This document shows, one piece after another, positions 14,172 through 19,699 of a stretch of 19,699 nucleotides of DNA. The notes beneath the pieces were generated by a model. That model did not search any database. It was not told the DNA's origin and saw nothing but the letters and a program-made list of their open reading frames with translations. The position numbers and the translations under genes were made by a program. The stretch comes from Desulfobacteraceae bacterium (GTDB taxonomy: Bacteria; Desulfobacterota; Desulfobacteria; Desulfobacterales; SURF-15). The first letter of the stretch is position 1; every line of letters begins with the position of its first letter. Location of the stretch: NCBI GenBank assembly GCA_003599475.1, contig QZKK01000236.1, positions 1 to 19,699 of the forward strand, given 5' to 3'.

Positions 14172-15496
14172 TCGAGCGGCGTGCGCTTGCCCAGGAACGC
14201 CGCGTTGTCCCCGAGACCATCGCCCGCTTTCTCAAAGAGGCCTCCGAGTACGTTCCGATAAAGATAAAGATCATCGACAACATGCCGCACACCTTCGAGC
14301 CCGCCCGGACCCCTCCTAAGCTGCGACAATACGAGCGCGAACCGGATTGGAGATTTCCTTTCCTGGCAAACAAATACCCACGTTGTTCCACGGATCGCGA
14401 TACCGCGGAAATAAACGGTCTGGAATGGGTGACCCCTGGCCATCCGCTCTTTGAATCCATCCGAAGGCACACCTTTTTTAGGGCTTCCGATGAATTTGCC
14501 GGAGGCGCCTGTTTCTATTCCCTGCAGCATGAAAAGCCTTCACGCCTCGATTTTTACCGGGCGCGCATCGTAGACGGTCTCGGGTATGTGATCCATGAGC
14601 GGCTCTTTGCCGTAGAGTTGACCGAAGAAGGTGCCTTCCACCTGCGAGAGCCTGATATGATCGGAAATTCTACCCCTTGCAATCGACCGGAAGAGATGCC
14701 CGATGTCGCTTCGGCACCGGAAGCCCTGACATGGCTGCATGAAAATGCGCTTCAGAGTTTTCTGGACGATACCCGCAAGGACCGCCTTTCCGAATCCGAC
14801 CGGATTCTTTCACATGTAGAGCTTTCGCTCACCGAGCTCCTTCAGAGGGCGGACGAAGAGATCGGAAAAGCCAACGAGGAAAAGGAAAAGGGGATATCCG
14901 GAGCAGACGGCCGCCTGGCCCAGGCTGAAAACCGCCATGTGGAGCTTTTTGTCCGGCGCGAGCGAAGAAGGCAGGAGCTGGAGCGCCAGAGATCCCTTAC
15001 CCTGCAGGCGGTCGAGCGCATCGCCAGCGTTCTCGTTCTGCCGCATCCTGAGCGTGAAGCTCCGGAGGTCCGCCACATCCGACCCAATCTCGAAACCGAA
15101 GCCGCAGCCATGCAGACGGTGGCAGCTTTTGAAGCCGCACAAGGGCGCCAGGTTTACGACGTGCACGAAAAGAACCTGGGGTACGACATTACGAGCCTCG
15201 ATCTGAATTCAGGCGAGCTTCGTCTGATTGAAGTCAAGGGCCTGGCCGGAGAGACGGGCACGATCCTGTTGACTCCAAACGAACGGCGGGTGGCCGAGGA
15301 CCGCAGAGATTGCTACTGGCTATATGTTGTAACCAACTGTGCCACGGAACCGACCCTCCAGGAACCGATTAAGGACCCCGCACGATTTCCTTGGCACGAG
15401 GTTATGAAGGTTCAGCACTATTGGCTTGAGGTGAATGCCATGACCCGGCCGATGAAGGTTCGTGAAGAGCTGCCGCCGTATGGTGAAAGAGGTTGA
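13935..15496 (+). CDS. SNF2-type defence helicase, C-terminal part with DUF3883 nuclease-like domain (frameshifted gene)
   Basis: This is the -1 frame continuation of the helicase, about 520 residues. It begins in a helical linker (QKLKEIRDALDDDAVFNVVG) and includes a middle region with LEWVTPGHPLFESIRRH, typical of these long helicases. It then has a coiled coil (DEEIGKANEEKEKG to RRERRRQELERQR) and ends in the DUF3883 domain: GYDITSLDLNSGELRLIEVKG, then ILLTPNERRVAEDRRDCYWLY. The Asp and Glu-Val-Lys spacing resembles PD-(D/E)xK nucleases. An ATG at 13778 exists in this frame, but it overlaps helicase coding sequence, so no natural independent start is evident. Unless the shift is an error, this half is probably untranslated or poorly translated. 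Confidence 0.8.
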
Positions 15497-16274
15497 GGCA
15501 GTGATCAAGTACCGTATGTATATAGATGAGGTCGGAAACCCGGATATCGGAAATTCCGATAATCCCAATCACCGGTTTTTGAGCCTTACCGGAGTTATCA
15601 TCGGCCTTGAATATGTTAAAGAAACGCTCCATCCTGAAATGGAGGAACTAAAAAACAGATATTTCGGCTCACATCCGGACGAACCGGTCATACTCCACCG
15701 GAAGGAACTATTGAGCGGAAAAACCCCTTTCCAGGCATTAAAGGAGGTAAGTGTAAGGGAAGCCTTTGACAATGACCTGATAGAGTGTCTGAGCCGATGG
15801 GAATACATTGTGATCACGGTCTGCCTGGATAAGAAAAAACATCGGGAAACTTATACCACGTGGCGATATGATCCATATCATTATTGTCTCTCTATTCTTC
15901 TGGAAAGGCTCAATTTTTGGCTGAACCGGCAAAATGCCATTGGTGATGTGATGGCAGAATCCCGTGGCGGCAAAGAGGACCGGCGGCTAAAAGATTCCTT
16001 TCAACGTCTCTTGAAACAGGGGACAGATTACGTCGGCCCCGAACAATTCCAAAAATCCTTTACAAGCAGTCAGCTAAAGGTAAAGCCTAAAACGGGCAAT
16101 GTGTGCGGATTACAGTTGGCAGACATAATCGCCCATCCTAGCCGTGCGGAGATATTAGATGAGAAAGGATTGCTGGGAAGGCCGCTTGCCCATTTTTCCC
16201 AGGAAATTATCAAGGTTTTACGGAGTAAGTACGATCGGCAGGGAGGAACGATATTTGGGAAAAAGTTTTTGTAA
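15480..16274 (+). CDS. DUF3800 protein, partner of the DUF3883 helicase
   Basis: The protein has about 264 residues. MYIDEVGNPD near the N-terminus, HRFLSLTGVIIG, a HRKEL segment and GLQLADIIAHPSRAEI near the C-terminus match the DUF3800 family, whose conserved Asp residues suggest a metal-dependent, RNase-H-like fold. Its activity is not established, but members occur beside defence helicases. The start is ambiguous: ATG 15480 overlaps the helicase end by 17 bases, while GTG 15501 lies just after the helicase stop with GAGG close upstream; both keep the YIDE motif. The coupling places it in the same operon. It is the only gene of the island that looks undamaged, and it is more AT-rich than the helicase. 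Confidence 0.82.
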   Translation: MVKEVEAVIKYRMYIDEVGNPDIGNSDNPNHRFLSLTGVIIGLEYVKETLHPEMEELKNRYFGSHPDEPVILHRKELLSGKTPFQALKEVSVREAFDNDLIECLSRWEYIVITVCLDKKKHRETYTTWRYDPYHYCLSILLERLNFWLNRQNAIGDVMAESRGGKEDRRLKDSFQRLLKQGTDYVGPEQFQKSFTSSQLKVKPKTGNVCGLQLADIIAHPSRAEILDEKGLLGRPLAHFSQEIIKVLRSKYDRQGGTIFGKKFL

Positions 16275-16282
16275 AAAAGGAA

Positions 16283-16315
16283 AGGCCCTTTCGGGCCTCG
16301 ATGGCTTTCGCCATC
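16283..16315 (+). terminator. Two tandem hairpins with identical TTTC loops after the DUF3800 gene
   Basis: AGGCCC-TTTC-GGGCCT (16283-16298) is followed directly by GATGGC-TTTC-GCCATC (16300-16315): two perfect six-base stems with the same loop. No U-run follows. A third, weaker hairpin, AACCC-AATTTC-GGGTT (16433-16448), lies further on. The rest of the 230-base gap 16275-16504 is AT-rich with no gene; a TATAAG at 16392-16397 lacks a partner -35 box. The pair probably ends or attenuates the helicase operon before the SIR2 gene. Confidence 0.5.
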
Positions 16316-16504
16316 CACCTCCAGATAACTGGATTGTCTTTAAAATAACATTTTCGGCAAGGATGTCAACAGAAATTTACTGATGTACCGGTATAAGTCC
16401 ATCGAGGTGAGCTGGCCGCATGGAAACAAAGGAACCCAATTTCGGGTTGAATAGATGCACAGAGAACCTAAGCGGCTGTAAGCATAAGGAATTATGGAGT
16501 TGTC

Positions 16505-17269
16505 ATGATTAATTTAAATAAACACATCTATCGATGTGGACACAAAGAAAGCTACGAGCTTTCGGACGAGGACCTTAAAGACACCCATAAGTTCCGCCAA
16601 CACATCGAGCCATGGTTAACCGCCGTTTTCCAAAGTGAACATCTCTCTCTTCTCGTCGGCAGCGGGTTTACCTGCGGCGTAGCCTTAGCATCAGGAGGTA
16701 AAACGGCTGAGATGACCATGTGCGAGTGGGCCTGCGACCTCAAAGAAAAAGTGGACTTTTGTGCGGAAGAAAGTGCGAAAACTTGTGGACGCGGATCAGC
16801 AAATATCGAGGATCAGATTCGGGCCGCGATGGAGTTGCAGGCTGGCCTTGCAATAATGGGTGACACACGTGCAGGCGCTTGGAAAACAGAGATCGACGGT
16901 CAGCTTAGGAATTTTCTGAATTCCATTCTTGAGTCAGAGCGATCGATAAGGTACGCCAATGTGAAGAAGAAAGAGGAAGGCGAGGGCCTTCTGGTTTCGT
17001 TTCTTCTAAGCTTCGCAAGCCGCGCTGCCACGAGAGAGCGACTAAACCTGATTACAACCAATTACGATCGCCTGATCGAATATGGATGCGATCTCACAGG
17101 GTTGCACGTTCTCGATCGATTTGTTGGTGCACTCTCACCCGTTTTTCGCGCCTCTCGGCTGAATATTGATATTCACTACAACCCTCCTGGGATACGTGGT
17201 GAACCTCGCTACTTGGAAGGTGTCGTTAGGCTGTGCAAGATTCATGGTTCTCTGGATTGGCGATGGTAA
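16505..17269 (+). CDS. SIR2-domain defence protein, N-terminal part ending at an in-frame TAA
   Basis: The protein has 254 residues, with a GGAG ribosome site seven bases before the ATG. The SIR2 NAD-binding elements are present: LLVGSGFTCGVA (Gly52-Ser-Gly54), LITTNYDRLIEYG (184-188 TTNYD) and CKIHGSLDW with the expected catalytic His247. SIR2 proteins of this type act as NAD-depleting effectors in anti-phage systems, and together with the HerA ATPase next door this looks like the known SIR2-HerA pair. The frame stops at TAA 17267-17269, directly after Leu-Asp-Trp-Arg-Trp, and the same frame continues with SIR2-like sequence afterwards. The product lacks the last strands and helices of the Rossmann fold and is probably inactive. 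Confidence 0.85.
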   Translation: MINLNKHIYRCGHKESYELSDEDLKDTHKFRQHIEPWLTAVFQSEHLSLLVGSGFTCGVALASGGKTAEMTMCEWACDLKEKVDFCAEESAKTCGRGSANIEDQIRAAMELQAGLAIMGDTRAGAWKTEIDGQLRNFLNSILESERSIRYANVKKKEEGEGLLVSFLLSFASRAATRERLNLITTNYDRLIEYGCDLTGLHVLDRFVGALSPVFRASRLNIDIHYNPPGIRGEPRYLEGVVRLCKIHGSLDWRW

Positions 17270-17818
17270 GAGAAAGAACTCCGCCGCTATGCAGTTCCTT
17301 TTGGAGCTGAGGTCAATCACCCTGATATCCCCAAGGAACCATGGGGGTCAGTGATGATTTATCCGAATCCGGCGAAGGACATGGAGACACTGAACTATCC
17401 ATATGCGGAGTTATTCCGAGACTTTTCGGCATCTGTCTGCCGCCCAAATTCATCTCTGGTCACGTATGGATACGGCTTTGGCGATGATCATGTGAACCGC
17501 GTAATTAAGGACATGCTGACAATCCCCTCGACGCATCTGGTGATTATTGCCTGGGATCAGACAAACCCCGACGACGAAAATGCTCCAACCAACGCCAGTC
17601 GTCAGCGGATCATCAGATTTTGCCAAGGGGTGGGGAAACGCGCACAGATATCTCTACTGCTTGGAAGTCACTTTGGTGACTTGGTGACTCTCGTACAAAA
17701 CTATCTTCCAAAGCCAGCCATTGACCAGATTACAATACGAAAGACCAAGCTCGAAGAACAACGGGGCGAAGGGTATAAAATATCAAAAGAAGGAGGCGAT
17801 GATGAGCAAGCCGATTGA
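17270..17818 (+). CDS. SIR2-domain defence protein, C-terminal part after the premature stop
   Basis: The frame of the SIR2 gene continues without a shift: EKELRRYAVPFGAEVNHPDI, then a MIYPNPAKD segment and LVTYGYGFGDDHVNRVIKDML, the 'GYxFGDxHxN' signature that closes the SIR2 fold, and an Ala-Trp-Asp-containing strand (HLVIIAWDQTNPDD). About 182 codons remain to the TGA at 17816-17818. An ATG at 17351 (second of GTGATG) with GGGGG upstream could allow re-initiation, but it would leave out part of the fold. The last bases contain the HerA ribosome site, and the stop overlaps the HerA start region by 17 bases, so HerA translation may depend on ribosomes reaching this end. Confidence 0.8.
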   Translation, partial: EKELRRYAVPFGAEVNHPDIPKEPWGSVMIYPNPAKDMETLNYPYAELFRDFSASVCRPNSSLVTYGYGFGDDHVNRVIKDMLTIPSTHLVIIAWDQTNPDDENAPTNASRQRIIRFCQGVGKRAQISLLLGSHFGDLVTLVQNYLPKPAIDQITIRKTKLEEQRGEGYKISKEGGDDEQAD

Positions 17819-19610
17819 GCAAATTGCCACTTTGACCATCGGTACGGTTGAATCCGTATCTCCCTCTGAAATCCGAGTGCTTCTTGAACCGAACGCCCCT
17901 CAAACGACCGCACTAAACACTGGCGTGCCTACTGGCTTCCCCCGCATCAATGGATATGTGTTGATTCCCAATGAAACCGGAGCTTTAGTAGGGCTGGTGG
18001 TCTGGCTTGGGGTCGAACGCTCCCAATTTCCCAAAAGAACAGGTCTAAAAGATTTCGGCCTTGTAGACTTGCCATTTCCGTTACGAAAGATTTCTTTGAC
18101 GCCGCTTGGAACTTTGATTATTCGTAAGAACAATGAAACCGGCGAAACCGCTTACCATCTGGAAAGGGGGGTTTCCGCCTTCCCCTCTGTCGGTGATGTC
18201 GCGCAACTGCCCACAGCCGCGCAGCTTAGGAGTATAATCGAGGCTTCAAGCGATGAGGACAGGCGTGTGAGAATTGGCACCTCACCACTTGCTGCAAATG
18301 CTGAGGTGACCGTCGATCCCGATAAGATTTTCGGACGCCATCTTGCAGTTCTTGGCAACACTGGAAGCGGGAAGTCGTGCTCGGTAGCCGGTTTGATTCG
18401 CTGGTCTTTGGCTCACGCGAGTACGGCAAGATCTGATTCTTGCCGCCCCAATGCACGCTTTATTATCCTAGACCCGAACGGGGAGTACTCACCAGCCTTT
18501 TCGGACTATAAAGATGTACGAAGATTCCGGGTATCTCCCAAAAAAGAAGAGAATATTGAGCCCTTACTTGTCCCGGTATGGATGTGGAACAGCCAAGAAT
18601 GGAGCGCTTTTGCGCATGCCGCACCTGGAGTCCAGCGGCCCTTGCTGCTCCAGGCGCTCCGTGACATGCGTTCTGGTGCTCGCCTCTCAGAACCCGCAGA
18701 GAGACAAGCCGCCAGACTAATGCGCTCTTACAAAGCCATATTTGAAGGAAGGATTGCCCAGGGTGCTTCTGGCTACCAAGGTTTTCCTGAGAATAAGAAT
18801 TGCGGGAATCAGGTGAAGAACCTTGCAACGGACACGCAGACTCACGCCGAGAATACACAGAGGCAATTTTCGCAGGCTCTCCAAGAAGTTGCCTTATTCG
18901 CAGAGCAATTGGCATCAAGGCGACATTGGAAGAGTGCGAATAGCGAAGGATACAACGACTTCAGTGAGACTGAACTACGTGAAGTAATCATAGTTATAGA
19001 CAATGTACTGACACAATTGCCGGGTCAACCGGATGAGAGGCGAATCTCGGAAGATGCTCCAATCGAATTCCCGATAGCTACATTTCCGGATCATCTTGAC
19101 CAGAGAGCTTCAGAGACACCAGGCGGACAAACGGCACAATTTATATCAACATTGACGATGCGAATCAGAATGATGATAGCGGATCGACGACTTGGGCCTG
19201 TCGTTAATCCAGGTGAACAGGTCATTAGCTTTGATCAGTGGCTTGAATCCTACATCGGTAAGGACCGAGCCGAGAACGGCGAGTTGGCGATTGTGGATCT
19301 CTCCCTTGTCCCATCTGACGTGATACACATTGTGATCGCTGTCGTTGCCCGCATTGTATTTGAAGCAACACAAAGGTATCGTAAACTCAATGAAAGGGAA
19401 CTACCCACAGTGCTGGTGCTGGAAGAAGCCCATACATTTATCAAGCGCGGAAGCGATGAAGAATCGAGCACTCCGACTCCTTTCCAAATGTGCAGACAAA
19501 CCTTTGAGCGAATCGCCCGAGAAGGCCGGAAGTTCGGACTTGGACTTGTACTCTCATCACAGAGACCATCCGAATTATCACCGACAGTCCTGGCTCAATG
19601 TAATACCTGA
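17802..19610 (+). CDS. HerA-type hexameric ATPase of a SIR2-HerA system, truncated at the C-terminus
   Basis: The ATG at 17802 has AGGAGG five bases upstream (a second ATG at 17799 is too close), giving 602 residues. An N-terminal HAS-barrel region (about 1-130) is followed by Walker A GNTGSGKS (185-192), the HerA-typical IILDPNGEY (221-229), Walker B LVLEEAH (538-544) and sensor region LGLVLSSQRPSELSPTVLAQ. HerA/FtsK-like ATPases form hexamers that translocate DNA; with SIR2 they build a large anti-phage complex. The reading ends TVLAQCNT and then TGA, where relatives normally continue with a strand and a further C-terminal lid. The missing end and the change in DNA after 19607 suggest an insertion or deletion. 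Earlier frame extension to 17721 is shadow of the SIR2 gene. Confidence 0.85.
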   Translation: MSKPIEQIATLTIGTVESVSPSEIRVLLEPNAPQTTALNTGVPTGFPRINGYVLIPNETGALVGLVVWLGVERSQFPKRTGLKDFGLVDLPFPLRKISLTPLGTLIIRKNNETGETAYHLERGVSAFPSVGDVAQLPTAAQLRSIIEASSDEDRRVRIGTSPLAANAEVTVDPDKIFGRHLAVLGNTGSGKSCSVAGLIRWSLAHASTARSDSCRPNARFIILDPNGEYSPAFSDYKDVRRFRVSPKKEENIEPLLVPVWMWNSQEWSAFAHAAPGVQRPLLLQALRDMRSGARLSEPAERQAARLMRSYKAIFEGRIAQGASGYQGFPENKNCGNQVKNLATDTQTHAENTQRQFSQALQEVALFAEQLASRRHWKSANSEGYNDFSETELREVIIVIDNVLTQLPGQPDERRISEDAPIEFPIATFPDHLDQRASETPGGQTAQFISTLTMRIRMMIADRRLGPVVNPGEQVISFDQWLESYIGKDRAENGELAIVDLSLVPSDVIHIVIAVVARIVFEATQRYRKLNERELPTVLVLEEAHTFIKRGSDEESSTPTPFQMCRQTFERIAREGRKFGLGLVLSSQRPSELSPTVLAQCNT

Positions 19611-19699
19611 ATTTTGCACGAAATACCCCTTCTGGGGCTAATCAACTCTAAATTTGCCCGGAACCGGAAGTTGTCTTCTTCTATACTACCTTCTACCCG
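19608..19699. mobile_element. Unrelated DNA replacing the HerA C-terminus, possible insertion-element end
   Basis: From TGAATTTTGCACGAA (19608-19622) the sequence no longer codes in any frame with HerA character. It contains CCCC-TTCT-GGGG (19626-19637) and, 42 bases after the first, a loosely similar TAAATTTGCCCGGAA. Such short repeated ends are common in insertion sequences, but no transposase is within the window, so the type of element cannot be named. Confidence 0.35.

Noticed and set aside
12063..16274. Calling this a DISARM system
   Set aside because: The helicase resembles the DrmD type, but no DISARM methylase, DrmA, DrmB or DrmC is present in the window.
17267..17269. Stop-codon recoding (selenocysteine or pyrrolysine) at the SIR2 stop
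   Set aside because: The codon is TAA; known recoding for these amino acids uses TGA and TAG, and no suitable hairpin follows.

Overview
The window looks like chromosomal DNA of a strict anaerobe. A tungsten/molybdenum aldehyde:ferredoxin oxidoreductase family protein, a NifX-like FeMo-cofactor-domain protein, an ArsA-type ATPase and a YkgJ-type Cys-cluster protein, together with moderately high GC, point to something like Desulfobacterota (former Deltaproteobacteria). This is an inference from gene content only; there is no rRNA marker, and I saw no tRNA, rRNA or CRISPR array.

Left part, metabolic and housekeeping (1-11770). A partial AOR-family gene runs off the left edge on the minus strand (1-1044), followed by a YkgJ-like gene (1226-1828, minus). 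A tight three-gene minus-strand operon (4300 to 2093) encodes a Coq10/RatA-like START-fold protein, a UbiA-family membrane prenyltransferase and a CruF/DUF422-like carotenoid hydratase-type membrane protein. It shares a compact divergent promoter region with an ArsA-like ATPase (4484-5689), whose end overlaps a small unrecognised gene. Then come a soluble histidine-kinase-like protein that has lost its phospho-acceptor His, a beta-lactamase-fold serine hydrolase, a convergent HExxH minimetallopeptidase, a three-gene cassette (NifX-like, FmdB-like zinc ribbon, hotdog thioesterase), a repeat element between convergent genes, and a minus-strand pair of a zinc-ribbon/winged-helix protein and an MFS transporter.

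Right part, defence island (12063 to the right edge). An SNF2-type helicase with a C-terminal DUF3883 nuclease-like domain is followed closely by a DUF3800 protein. After two tandem hairpins come a SIR2-domain protein and a HerA-type ATPase, arranged like the known SIR2-HerA anti-phage pair. All three large defence genes are damaged: the helicase carries a one-base frameshift near 13934-13939, the SIR2 gene has an in-frame TAA at 17267-17269 with the same reading frame continuing straight after it, and HerA ends abruptly after Gln-Cys-Asn-Thr at 19610 where unrelated DNA begins. Only the DUF3800 gene is visibly intact. Either the island is decaying (possibly after self-toxicity and insertion of a mobile element) or some point lesions are sequence errors; the HerA truncation is the least likely to be an error.

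The best candidates for new biology are the START/UbiA/CruF-like operon, the His-less kinase with no visible partner, the pair of identical TCCCGC-N5-GCGGGA palindromes either side of the helicase promoter, and the coordinated loss of the island.
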